A stretch of 6,202 nucleotides of DNA from Chloroflexota bacterium (GCA_003250455.1 QKGK01000143.1:1-6202); one strand, 5' to 3'; positions 1 to 5,993 are shown, counted from the stretch's first letter. Numbers and translations are program-made. The notes: generated by a model from the letters alone, not told the origin.

Positions 1-329
1 GCGTCCGGCGAGGGGCCGATAAAGATGATGCCCTCATCGGCACACAATTGGGCAAAATCGGCATTCTCGGATAAAAACCCATACCCCGGGTGGATTGCCT
101 GTGCCTTGCTCTTTTTCGCCACTTCGATCAATTTCTCCATCCGCAGATAAGACTGCGAAGCAGGAGCCGGGCCAATGCGGTAAGCCTCATCGGCATAGCG
201 CACATGCAGGCTCTTGCGGTCCACCTCGGAATATACCGCCACCGTCCCCACGCCCAGCTCGCGGCAGGCGCGCAGCACCCGGACGGCGATCTCCCCACGG
301 TTTGCAACCAGAACTTTGTTAAATGGCAT
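1..329 (-). CDS. Biotin carboxylase subunit of an acyl-CoA carboxylase (N-terminal part, cut by window edge)
   Basis: Biotin carboxylase uses ATP and bicarbonate to carboxylate biotin on a carrier domain; the carboxyl group then passes to an acyl-CoA through the beta subunit. Only the first 109 codons, plus two bases of the next, are visible. They form the classic N-terminal (pre-ATP-grasp) domain: [14 protein letters not shown] at residues 9-22, [12 protein letters not shown] at 78-89 and FIGP at 103-106, which align by eye with E. coli AccC. The ATG at 329-327 has an AGGAG Shine-Dalgarno sequence at 338-334, 4 nt away. The gene lies 76 nt downstream of the carboxyltransferase gene on the same strand, so the two very probably form one enzyme. 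The ATP-grasp and C-terminal domains, and any fused biotin carrier domain, lie outside the window, so AccC-like and PccA-like forms cannot be separated here. Confidence 0.95.
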   Translation of the reverse strand, partial: MPFNKVLVANRGEIAVRVLRACRELGVGTVAVYSEVDRKSLHVRYADEAYRIGPAPASQSYLRMEKLIEVAKKSKAQAIHPGYGFLSENADFAQLCADEGIIFIGPSPD

Positions 330-333
330 TGTG

Positions 334-338
334 CTCCT
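334..338 (-). promoter_or_regulatory. Ribosome binding site of the biotin carboxylase gene
   Basis: Minus-strand AGGAG followed by CACA and then ATG. The spacing of 4 nt is a little short but acceptable. It fixes the start at 329, which agrees with the usual N-terminus of the family. Confidence 0.7.
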
Positions 339-349
339 GTTCAGAGTTC

Positions 350-410
350 AATCACAGCATGGATGTTGGCGCAGCCAACTCCTAGTGTGATTTGCCAATG
401 GCAAATCACA
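350..410 (-). repeat. Inverted-repeat cluster between the two carboxylase subunit genes
   Basis: Two perfect hairpins lie in the spacer. Hairpin B has arms TGTGATTTGCC (386-396) and GGCAAATCACA (400-410) around the 3-nt loop AAT; it covers the TGA stop of the carboxyltransferase gene (408-406). Hairpin A has arms GTTGGC (365-370) and GCCAAC (374-379) around loop GCA. In addition AATCACA at 350-356 is complementary to TGTGATT at 386-392, so a third stem could form instead of hairpin B and would enclose hairpin A. No U-tract follows on the minus strand, so these are not ordinary intrinsic terminators. They could stabilise the upstream message, tune the ratio of the two subunits, or be a small repeat element. 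Function is inference. Confidence 0.65.
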
Positions 411-1956
411 ACGGGATATTCCCGTGTTTTTTCGGTGGATTTTGATCCCGCTTGTTTTCCAGCATATTGAGCGCATTGATCAGCCGTGGGCGGGTCTCAC
501 CGGGTTCGATCACATCGTCGATGTAGCCGTAGGAAGCGGCAATATACGGGTTGGCGAACTTGTCGCGGTAATCGGCCACCAGCTCGTCCTTGCGGGAGGT
601 TGGATCGTCCGCCTCGACCAGTTCCTTACGGAAGATGATATTGACAGCCCCATCCGGCCCCATCACGGCGATCTCCGCTCCCGGCCAGGCGACGTTAAAA
701 TCAGCCCGGATGTGCTTGCTGCTCATCACGTCATACGCCCCGCCATACGCCTTGCGGGTGATGACCGTCAGCTTGGGCACTGTGGCTTCGCAGAAGGCGT
801 ACAGCAGCTTTGCCCCCGAGCTGATCACCCCGCCGTGCTCCTGGTCTACACCTGGAAGGAAGCCGGGCACGTCCACAAAGGTGATGATCGGGAAGTTGAA
901 GGCGTCGCAAAAGCGCACAAACCGCCCGGCCTTTTTGGAGGAATCGATGTCCAGCGCGCCCGCCAACACCGCAGGTTGGTTCGCCACGATCCCTACCGGA
1001 CGCCCGCCCAAACGGGCAAACCCGACCACAATATTAGCCGCATACTCGGCGTGGATCTCAAAGAATTTCCGGTCATCGACGATCAGGCGAATGACATCTT
1101 TCATGTCGTAAGGCTTGCTGGGGTCTTCCGGGATGATCGTATCCAGCGCTTCTTCCCGCCGCAGGGGATCATCGCCGCTGTCGAACAGGGGAGGATCCTC
1201 CATATTGTTCTGCGGCAGAAAAGCGAACATTTCGCGCACCAATGCCAGGGTTTCCACCTCGCTGTCCCCGGCCACATGGCATACCCCGGAGGTATCCGAG
1301 TGCACGCCCGCCCCGCCAAGCTCTTCAAAAGAAACGTCTTCGTGGGTGACCGTTTTGACCACTTCCGGCCCGGTGATGAACATATAAGAGGACTCTTTGA
1401 CCATAAAAATAAAGTCCGTGATCGCCGGGGAGTACACCGCCCCACCCGCACACGGCCCCATGATCACGCTGATTTGGGGGATCACCCCGGAGGCGAGGGT
1501 ATTGCGCAGAAAAATATCTGCGTACCCCCCCAGGGAGACGACACCCTCCTGGATGCGCGCCCCGCCGGAATCGTTCAGGCCGATCACGGGGGCGCCGTTC
1601 TTGAGGGCCATATCCATGATCTTGACGATCTTCTGGGCATGTGCCTGCCCCAGGCTGCCGCCAAACACGGTGAAGTCCTGGGAAAAAACATACACCAGCC
1701 GGTTATCAATCGTCCCCCAGCCGGTCACCACGCTGTCTCCCAGATATTTGCGCTCCCCCAGGCCGAAATCCTCTACCCGGTGGGTGACGAAAGCATCCGT
1801 CTCCCGGAAAGAGCCTTTGTCCAGCAGCAGTTCGATGCGCTCTCGGGCAGTCAGCTTGCCGCGGGCGTGCTGCGCCTCGATGCGCTTCTCTCCACCACCC
1901 AACCGGCTTTCAGCGCGCTTTTCGCGTAGTTCTTCAATCTTGCTCTTTTTGGTCAT
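406..1956 (-). CDS. pccB: Acyl-CoA carboxylase carboxyltransferase (beta) subunit, propionyl-CoA type
   Basis: A 516-aa carboxyltransferase that moves the carboxyl group from carboxybiotin to an acyl-CoA, probably propionyl-CoA, giving methylmalonyl-CoA. It has the two crotonase-like halves of the family. The N half contains [12 protein letters not shown] (residues 99-110), [11 protein letters not shown] (128-138) and the oxyanion-hole loop [11 protein letters not shown] (167-177). The C half contains VDVPGFLPG (361-369) and [14 protein letters not shown] (402-415). Asp409 in AYDVM is the residue also seen in human PCCB and reported to favour propionyl-CoA over acetyl-CoA in actinobacterial homologues. 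The C-terminus KKHGNIPL is typical of the family and the length is normal. The frame is open to a TTG at 1968, but the ATG at 1956 is preferred because GGAGAGG (1966-1960) sits just before it. It overlaps the upstream membrane-protein gene by 23 nt and is followed by the biotin carboxylase gene. The substrate is inferred, not shown. Confidence 0.96.
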   Translation of the reverse strand: MTKKSKIEELREKRAESRLGGGEKRIEAQHARGKLTARERIELLLDKGSFRETDAFVTHRVEDFGLGERKYLGDSVVTGWGTIDNRLVYVFSQDFTVFGGSLGQAHAQKIVKIMDMALKNGAPVIGLNDSGGARIQEGVVSLGGYADIFLRNTLASGVIPQISVIMGPCAGGAVYSPAITDFIFMVKESSYMFITGPEVVKTVTHEDVSFEELGGAGVHSDTSGVCHVAGDSEVETLALVREMFAFLPQNNMEDPPLFDSGDDPLRREEALDTIIPEDPSKPYDMKDVIRLIVDDRKFFEIHAEYAANIVVGFARLGGRPVGIVANQPAVLAGALDIDSSKKAGRFVRFCDAFNFPIITFVDVPGFLPGVDQEHGGVISSGAKLLYAFCEATVPKLTVITRKAYGGAYDVMSSKHIRADFNVAWPGAEIAVMGPDGAVNIIFRKELVEADDPTSRKDELVADYRDKFANPYIAASYGYIDDVIEPGETRPRLINALNMLENKRDQNPPKKHGNIPL

Positions 1957-2365
1957 TGTCCTCTCCAAAGAAATTTCTCACCGCCGGGAGCGCCAGACTC
2001 CCCCACACCAGCGCCAGCAGCACAACCGTCGCTCCCCCCAGGAACGGCCAGTTGGTCGTGCGTATCTCACTTTTCCCAATGAAGACCTGATCTATCCAAT
2101 AATAGCCTGCATAAGTTACCGCCAGGATACGGGCCGCCCTCCGAGCCCAGGGCTTGCCGCCCCATAACCCCACTACAGCCGCCAGCCCACAAACGCCCCA
2201 GACAAACCCGGTAACGGCCTGATAATGCGGGGACACGGCCGCATTCAGGCTGGACAGGTAGCTCCACAGACGGATGCTTTCAACAAAGCGCACCCATTCC
2301 GCTGCTGTGAACAGGGTGAACACAATCACAGTGATGAAAAGAATCCAGGGACGTTTAAAGATCAT
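1934..2365 (-). CDS. Small four-helix integral membrane protein of unknown function
   Basis: A 143-aa protein that I cannot assign to a named family. It has four hydrophobic stretches at about residues 6-22, 49-69, 78-96 and 107-127, joined by short loops, and an acidic hydrophilic tail ([10 protein letters not shown]) at the end. Helix 1 follows a short basic N-terminus and there is no lipobox, so it is an inner-membrane protein. Trp and Tyr residues flank the helices (EWVRF, YYWIDQ, TNWPF). The stop codon lies 23 nt inside the following carboxyltransferase gene, so the two are probably co-translated. The upstream DinB-like gene ends 24 nt before. The Shine-Dalgarno sequence is weak (CGAGATAA before the ATG). 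A role with the carboxylase is possible from context only; it may simply be a passenger in the operon. Confidence 0.8.
   Translation of the reverse strand: MIFKRPWILFITVIVFTLFTAAEWVRFVESIRLWSYLSSLNAAVSPHYQAVTGFVWGVCGLAAVVGLWGGKPWARRAARILAVTYAGYYWIDQVFIGKSEIRTTNWPFLGGATVVLLALVWGSLALPAVRNFFGEDNDQKEQD
1960..1966 (-). promoter_or_regulatory. Ribosome binding site deciding the carboxyltransferase start
   Basis: Minus-strand GGAGAGG, then ACA, then ATG at 1956. The GGAG part is 6 nt from the ATG. The alternative in-frame TTG at 1968 lies upstream of this site and would make the Shine-Dalgarno sequence part of the coding region, so it is rejected as start. The site lies inside or next to the 3' end of the upstream gene, which fits translational coupling. 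Confidence 0.75.
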
Positions 2366-2389
2366 TTATCTCGTTGTATGTCGAAATGG

Positions 2390-2884
2390 TCAAAGTCTTT
2401 GCCGGTAGGCTTGCAGGTCGGGGATGTGGTCGTAATAATGCCCGAAGGTATTCCCACCCAGCAGTCGCATCAGCGAGCCCGCCGAGTAATTCGGCCGGGA
2501 TTCATCCGCCCACTGTTCGAAGGAATAGTGCTCGATCATCGAAAGAATCAATGTCTCGTTGGCCTTAAATTGGTCCAATACTGTCTCCAGGGGAAGCGTG
2601 CGCACCCATTCATCCACCTGCGCATTGAGCGCATCAAAATCCTCGATCAGGGCGACCGGCAAACCGGCAGCGACGATCGGGATGCGCACCAGGGCAAAGG
2701 TCTCCCACCAACAAATGTGGGCGATCATGTCCTTCACCGACCATTCCGGGTGCGGGCCGGGCCGCTGAACCATGTCTTCCTCGGAGACCCCATCCCATTG
2801 AGAAGATAATAGCTTGCGGGTCTCCGTAAATAGTTGGGCCAATTCTGTTTGATTGGTTGGGATCTCAAAAGGGAGTTCGCTCAT
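2390..2884 (-). CDS. DinB-like / ClbS-DfsB-type four-helix-bundle protein
   Basis: A 164-aa soluble protein of the DinB/YfiT-like superfamily, whose members are four-helix bundles that often bind a metal through three histidines and include thiol transferases and stress or resistance proteins. The signature features are visible: WSVKDMIAHICWWE at residues 48-61, giving His56 at the end of helix 2, and FGHYYDHIPDLQAYR at 147-161, giving His149 and His153 near the C-terminus. Together these form the expected His triad. The length is typical of the superfamily. No signal peptide is present, so it is cytoplasmic. Start ATG at 2884 has a modest CAGG site (2895-2892) 7 nt upstream. It begins 26 nt after the oxidoreductase stop and ends 24 nt before the membrane-protein gene, so it belongs to the same operon. 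Substrate and exact role are unknown. Confidence 0.82.
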   Translation of the reverse strand: MSELPFEIPTNQTELAQLFTETRKLLSSQWDGVSEEDMVQRPGPHPEWSVKDMIAHICWWETFALVRIPIVAAGLPVALIEDFDALNAQVDEWVRTLPLETVLDQFKANETLILSMIEHYSFEQWADESRPNYSAGSLMRLLGGNTFGHYYDHIPDLQAYRQRL

Positions 2885-2910
2885 TTCTTAACCTGTTCCT
2901 TTTTGGTACA

Positions 2911-3942
2911 CTACGGGATCGCCAGTACCACCTTGCCCATCTGCTCGCCGCTCTCCAGCCGGGCCTGTGCTGCACGCGCTTCTTCCAGGGGATACGTGCG
3001 GTCGATCACGGGCTGAAGCTTGCACTCAAAGACCAGCGACATCACCGTTTTGAAGTCGTTGATCGTGCCCATGCTGGAGCCGATCAGGCTGAGATGTTTG
3101 CCGAAAATATAGCGGTTATCGATCTCGAATTTAGCTCCGCCGGTATTCCCGACGGTGAGGATGCGCCCGCCTTTGCGGGCCGCCCGGAAGCTGTGATAGT
3201 ACGTCGTGCCGACGTTATCCACCACCACGTCCACCCCGCGCTTATCCGTCAGTTTGTAGACCTCCCGCGACCAATTCTCCTGCGCCACCCGGTCAATGAC
3301 CACGTCCGCACCCAGCGATGCCGCCAACGCCAGTTTTTCCGGCCCGGCGCCCACCACGATCACGGTCGCTCCGGTCAGCTTGGCGATCTGGATGCTGGCC
3401 GTATTGACCCCACCGGAAGCGCCTACCACCAGGACAGTCTCTGACGGGCGCAGCTGCCCGCGCGTGATCAGCGAATGCCAGGCGGTATGGTAGACCAACC
3501 CGGCGGCCGCGGCGGCAGGCGGGTCAAAGCTGGCCGGCATCTGGAGCAGGTTGCGTGCCGGGACGGTGATATATTCCGCATATGTCCCGGTGCGGGTCTC
3601 TCCCAGCAGCCCCCAATTGACACACTGGTTTTCCAGCCCGGCCCGGCAAAATTCGCAGGTGCCATCGCCCAGGTTGGCGTTGATCACCACCGGGGTACCG
3701 GGCATCCAACCGGTGACACCTTCCCCCAAAGCCGCCACCTTGCCTGCCCCATCCGCGCCCATAATAAAGGGATATTGGATGTGGATGCCCGGCCAGCCCT
3801 CCCGAACCCACAGGTCCAGGCGGTTCAGCGCGGCCGCTTCCAGGCGCACCAGCACCTCACCCGGGCCGGGTACCGGCTGCGGCAGGTCGCCGTATTCCAA
3901 AGCATCCAATCCACCGTGCTCTCTGATAAATACCGCTTTCAT
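2911..3942 (-). CDS. MDR-family zinc-binding-type alcohol dehydrogenase / quinone oxidoreductase
   Basis: A 343-aa cytoplasmic NAD(P)H-dependent oxidoreductase of the medium-chain dehydrogenase/reductase superfamily, full length. Residues 1-130 are the GroES-like catalytic domain and about 140-290 the Rossmann domain, with the nucleotide loop VLVVGASGGVN at 170-180. The structural zinc lobe is present as C96-x2-C99-x7-C107, but the first of the usual four Cys is Asp93. The catalytic zinc ligands are missing: the usual Cys is replaced in ALNRLDLW (38-45), and the usual GHE motif reads GAD (62-64). It therefore resembles zinc-independent quinone oxidoreductases or enoyl reductases with a retained structural lobe. 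The start ATG at 3942 has GGAGG (3955-3951) at an ideal 8 nt. It is the first gene of the minus-strand operon. The substrate cannot be predicted; reduction of an enoyl-CoA or quinone-like compound is only a guess. Confidence 0.92.
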   Translation of the reverse strand: MKAVFIREHGGLDALEYGDLPQPVPGPGEVLVRLEAAALNRLDLWVREGWPGIHIQYPFIMGADGAGKVAALGEGVTGWMPGTPVVINANLGDGTCEFCRAGLENQCVNWGLLGETRTGTYAEYITVPARNLLQMPASFDPPAAAAAGLVYHTAWHSLITRGQLRPSETVLVVGASGGVNTASIQIAKLTGATVIVVGAGPEKLALAASLGADVVIDRVAQENWSREVYKLTDKRGVDVVVDNVGTTYYHSFRAARKGGRILTVGNTGGAKFEIDNRYIFGKHLSLIGSSMGTINDFKTVMSLVFECKLQPVIDRTYPLEEARAAQARLESGEQMGKVVLAIP

Positions 3943-3950
3943 GCAAATAT

Positions 3951-3955
3951 CCTCC
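3951..3955 (-). promoter_or_regulatory. Strong ribosome binding site of the oxidoreductase gene
   Basis: Minus-strand GGAGG, 8 nt before the ATG at 3942. This is the best Shine-Dalgarno sequence in the window and confirms the start codon. Confidence 0.8.
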
Positions 3956-3989
3956 AGTGATTGTCTTGAGGGGTCAAAACGATGAAATC

Positions 3990-3995
3990 ATTATA
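3990..3995 (-). promoter_or_regulatory. Probable -10 box of the five-gene minus-strand operon
   Basis: Perfect TATAAT on the minus strand. Transcription would begin near 3983, leaving a 5' untranslated leader of about 40 nt that contains the GGAGG site. No good -35 hexamer is seen at the normal distance, so the promoter may rely on an activator or on a degenerate -35. It lies between the upstream gene's terminator and the oxidoreductase start, which is where an operon promoter is expected. Confidence 0.55.
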
Positions 3996-4030
3996 CCCGA
4001 AGTAATTCTTAGGGTTCCTGTTTGAAGAGC

Positions 4031-4058
4031 AAAAAAGGTGCGGTGATATTACCGCACC
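4031..4058 (-). terminator. Rho-independent terminator of the 337-aa lipoprotein gene
   Basis: On the minus strand a perfect 8-bp GC-rich stem, GGTGCGGT / ACCGCACC (4058-4051 and 4044-4037), encloses a 6-nt loop AATATC and is followed directly by TTTTTT (4036-4031). It lies 21 nt beyond the TAG stop at 4082-4080. It separates the lipoprotein transcript from the oxidoreductase operon that begins about 40 bp further on. Confidence 0.9.
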
Positions 4059-4079
4059 CTTTCTATATCCTTTCCGGTA

Positions 4080-5093
4080 CTAATTACAGTTGATCTTGAA
4101 ATTGATCGGGGAGGAAGTATAGGTTTTCTCTCCCACAGCGATCACCTTTGCAGTTGCCGTCACCGAAGAATTGGAGAACAAGGTATACGTGTAGGTGACC
4201 GTATAGCCACCGGTAAAACTTTCACTATAGTCCGGGGTGGCGTCAAACGAATAGCCCGGTGGCGAGATTGGTGTCAGGTCCAGGTAAAAATTCACTTTCC
4301 CGGCATTCGAGGTCGTCACCGTGTATGTAAAGGTCACTTGCGCCGGGCAGCTCCCGGAGTAATTGGCATCGTCCACCGAGACAGTTGCGCCGGTCACCTT
4401 AGCACCACCGGCGATACCTCCGCTGGTACCGGTACTGGTGGCGACAGCCCCCCCTTCTTCCACCGCATTGATCACCATATAGATCGAAAGCGGGGTGCCC
4501 TCGTCATCGATGCCCACCAGCTCGTCGTCCCCATTACGCAGCTGCCAATAGCTGGTATATTCCCCGGCTTCATCAGGCACGATAAAATCCACCGAAAGGT
4601 CGACAAAATTATTGGGGCCAACCTCATTCGTCAGGTTGATCTTTTCCGGCGCGCCTAATATCTGGCCCTTATCAAACTCGAGGTAATAATCGGTTGTCCA
4701 GGTGGTGTCCCCCACATTCCGCACCCGCCAGGTCTTGGTGATCTCGTCTCCCAGTAGGTGTTCGCTGTAGTCCGGGATGGTGACATCGGCGACAAACTCT
4801 GCCCGGTCGTCCCCAACCACATCTTCGTTCTCATTGGTTGGGGTCACGGCTGTCGTGGCTGGCGTATCGGAAGGGAGTGCTGTCCCGGCAGGGGTGTCTG
4901 TAGCCTGGGGCACTTCGGTAGTCGCTTGCTGCGGCTGCGAGGTCAGCAAGGAGGCATCCACGGTTTGGGCCACCGCGGTTTGCCGGGCAGATGGGTCTTC
5001 TTCCTCAGTTGTCGGGGCATTGCAAGACACCAGCAAAAATGCCAGCGCCATCCACACAAAACCAACGAATAATTTTCGACTGATCCTGTTCAT
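4080..5093 (-). CDS. Secreted lipoprotein with NBR1-type Ig-like domain
   Basis: A 337-aa predicted lipoprotein. Residues 1-23 form a signal peptide with basic start and hydrophobic core, ending in lipobox LVSC with lipidated Cys24. Residues 25-91 are a low-complexity Thr/Pro/Ala/Glu linker that probably spans the cell wall. Residues about 97-209 match the NBR1 central (Ig-like) domain pattern: FVADVTIPD, KTWRVRNVGDTTWTTDYYLEF, then VDFIVPDEAGEYTSYWQLRN. This domain is best known from the eukaryotic autophagy receptor NBR1 but is common in Chloroflexota surface proteins. A Gly/Ser/Thr hinge (212-232) leads to a second beta-rich domain (235-337) with Cys249 and Cys336, which could form a disulfide. 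The protein is acidic. ATG at 5093 has GGAGG at 5102-5098, 4 nt away. It is monocistronic, with its own promoter and terminator. Its role is unknown; a surface binding or adhesion function is inferred. Confidence 0.9.
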   Translation of the reverse strand: MNRISRKLFVGFVWMALAFLLVSCNAPTTEEEDPSARQTAVAQTVDASLLTSQPQQATTEVPQATDTPAGTALPSDTPATTAVTPTNENEDVVGDDRAEFVADVTIPDYSEHLLGDEITKTWRVRNVGDTTWTTDYYLEFDKGQILGAPEKINLTNEVGPNNFVDLSVDFIVPDEAGEYTSYWQLRNGDDELVGIDDEGTPLSIYMVINAVEEGGAVATSTGTSGGIAGGAKVTGATVSVDDANYSGSCPAQVTFTYTVTTSNAGKVNFYLDLTPISPPGYSFDATPDYSESFTGGYTVTYTYTLFSNSSVTATAKVIAVGEKTYTSSPINFKINCN

Positions 5094-5097
5094 ACGT

Positions 5098-5102
5098 CCT
5101 CC
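5098..5102 (-). promoter_or_regulatory. Ribosome binding site of the NBR1-Ig lipoprotein gene
   Basis: Minus-strand GGAGG followed by ACGT and then ATG at 5093. The spacing of 4 nt is short, but the site is strong and agrees with a start directly before a good signal peptide. Confidence 0.7.
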
Positions 5103-5155
5103 AGGCTACTCCTTATGAATGTAATTAATTCAGCATGATCCTGCCAACAAATTAA

Positions 5156-5161
5156 ATTATA
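5156..5161 (-). promoter_or_regulatory. Probable -10 box of the NBR1-Ig lipoprotein gene
   Basis: Perfect TATAAT on the minus strand, preceded by TTG. Transcription would start near 5149 and leave a leader of about 55 nt. The -35 region is poorly conserved. A second possible promoter lies closer to the gene (TTGGCA, 18 nt, TACATT), so the exact start is uncertain. Confidence 0.5.
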
Positions 5162-5246
5162 CAATGGAGTTTCCCGGCTGAGGAATAAAATAATGCGATT
5201 TCCTCAGACTGCCCAAATGCTGCAGAAACGTGGACAAAAGCTGCTG

Positions 5247-5252
5247 TATAAT
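5247..5252 (+). promoter_or_regulatory. -10 box positioned for a leaderless transcript
   Basis: Perfect TATAAT ending 6 nt before the ATG at 5259. With the usual distance from -10 box to transcription start, the first transcribed base would be the A of the ATG. No Shine-Dalgarno sequence is present in the 6 nt between. The -35 region (about 5224-5229) is not recognisable. This pattern is that of leaderless genes known in Actinobacteria and Deinococcus. Confidence 0.6.
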
Positions 5253-5258
5253 CGTCCT

Positions 5259-5684
5259 ATGAACAAAAAACTTCTGATCATCCTGATCCTGCTTTTGGTT
5301 ACTGCCGGGTGCAGCACCAGCACGCCAGACGCAGCCAATGCCTCCCAACCAGCAGAACAAACAGACGCTGAACCAGCCACCAATACCCCGGAAGCTGAAA
5401 AAGAACCAGCGCCGACGGCAGACCTCAATCTCACGGAAGGACCAGACTGTAATGGAGAGGAACCGCACCCCATGGGGGAATCCATTGCCGACGTCTTCAT
5501 CGACATCACCGACTACACCCAGGTGATGACCTGGTTCTGCAACGGCTTTGCATTTGAAGATATCGTCACCGCGCTGGAAACCCAACTGGCATCAGGAGAA
5601 CCTGCATCCAACCTGCTGGCAATGGTCAAAAATGGCATGGACTGGGAATCCATCTGGGTGGAAATCGGAATTGTGGAAAATTAA
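5259..5684 (+). CDS. Small lipoprotein with a conserved-looking C-terminal domain of unknown function
   Basis: A 141-aa predicted lipoprotein. Residues 1-17 are a short signal peptide (MNKKLLIILILLLVTAG) and Cys18 is the lipidated residue. Residues 19-57 form a Pro/Ala/Glu/Thr-rich linker. Residues about 60-138 form a compact domain with EGPDCNGEEPHPMGESIA (60-77), QVMTWFCNGFAFEDIVTALE (88-107) and a final WESIWVEIG (129-137). From memory this HPxG...VMxWFCxGFxFxxI...W..IW pattern recurs in Anaerolineae proteins, but I know no function for it. Cys64 and Cys94 could pair. The frame is open to an ATG at 5193 that has a GAGG site 9 nt upstream. I prefer 5259 because the signal peptide starts exactly there and a TATAAT box lies at 5247-5252. 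It is divergent from the NBR1-Ig lipoprotein gene and has no terminator of its own before 5994. Confidence 0.85.
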   Translation: MNKKLLIILILLLVTAGCSTSTPDAANASQPAEQTDAEPATNTPEAEKEPAPTADLNLTEGPDCNGEEPHPMGESIADVFIDITDYTQVMTWFCNGFAFEDIVTALETQLASGEPASNLLAMVKNGMDWESIWVEIGIVEN

Positions 5685-5773
5685 CCCTCAACCACCTGTT
5701 ACCCATATCCTGTAATCCCCCTCCTGCGGTTTCATATTTACCAGCAGAAAAAACCAAAACGGGGGACCATTTA

Positions 5774-5979
5774 ATGAATAATCTGAGGAGACTTTCTACC
5801 ATCCTGGTCGTAATAGCATTGATGGCACTCATCCCTGTCGGGACAGTATTAAGCAATCAAAAGAAGGCACCCCGCCTGGTCAGCTGAACACCCCCCCGCC
5901 TGGACTGGAAAACAAACTGGAAAAAGAAAACAAAATTTCCCCAGGGCAGCTAAAAAAGACCCTCAGCCTTAGAGGATAA
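5774..5979 (+). pseudogene. Small secreted or membrane-anchored protein gene with apparent -1 frameshift
   Basis: An ATG at 5774 opens a 37-codon frame (stop TGA at 5885-5887). Residues 1-28 look like a signal or anchor sequence: basic NNLRR, then a hydrophobic core and TVLSNQ. Around 5857-5866 the reading continues sensibly only in the -1 frame, giving EGTPPGQLNTPPPGLENK, then LEKENKISPGQLKK, to a TAA at 5977-5979. Joined, this is about 68 aa with a Pro/Gly/Lys-rich tail holding three PGQ/PGL motifs. That tail style is familiar from the C-termini of Chloroflexota surface proteins. The junction has only AAAAG, not a classic slippery heptamer, so mutation or an indel in the assembly is more likely than programmed frameshifting. 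A GGGGGA stretch (5761-5766) could serve as ribosome binding site. The terminator at 5994 follows directly, which supports a real gene. Function unknown. Confidence 0.5.
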
Positions 5980-5993
5980 ACTGAAAGCATACA

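Noticed and set aside
386..410. CRP-like site, because the palindrome begins with TGTGA and ends with TCACA
   Set aside because: CRP sites need about 6 nt between the half-sites; here there are 15, and the whole sequence is a tight 11-bp hairpin at a stop codon, not in a promoter.
411..432. Plus-strand intrinsic terminator (ACGGGA, loop TAT, TCCCGT, then a T-run)
   Set aside because: It lies in the last codons of the carboxyltransferase gene, which encode the conserved KKHGNIPL tail, and no plus-strand gene ends here. The stem is only 6 bp.
424..1929. Long open frame of 501 codons on the plus strand
   Set aside because: It is antisense to the carboxyltransferase gene, has no recognisable domain, and is explained by the high GC content and codon bias of the real gene.
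1957..1968. TTG start four codons upstream for the carboxyltransferase
   Set aside because: The Shine-Dalgarno sequence GGAGAGG would lie inside the coding region; the ATG at 1956 fits it and the family N-terminus better.
3972..3977. TTGACC as -35 box of the oxidoreductase operon
   Set aside because: On the minus strand it lies downstream of the TATAAT box, and no -10-like hexamer follows it at 16-18 nt.
5727..5755. Terminator after the 141-aa lipoprotein gene (CTGCGGT ... ACCAGCAG)
   Set aside because: The imperfect stem is followed by A residues on the plus strand, not T, so it cannot act as an intrinsic terminator for that gene.
5857..5866. Programmed -1 ribosomal frameshift site in the small ORF
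   Set aside because: The junction has only AAAAG with no X-XXY-YYZ heptamer in the zero frame and no strong hairpin at the right distance; mutation or an assembly indel is simpler.
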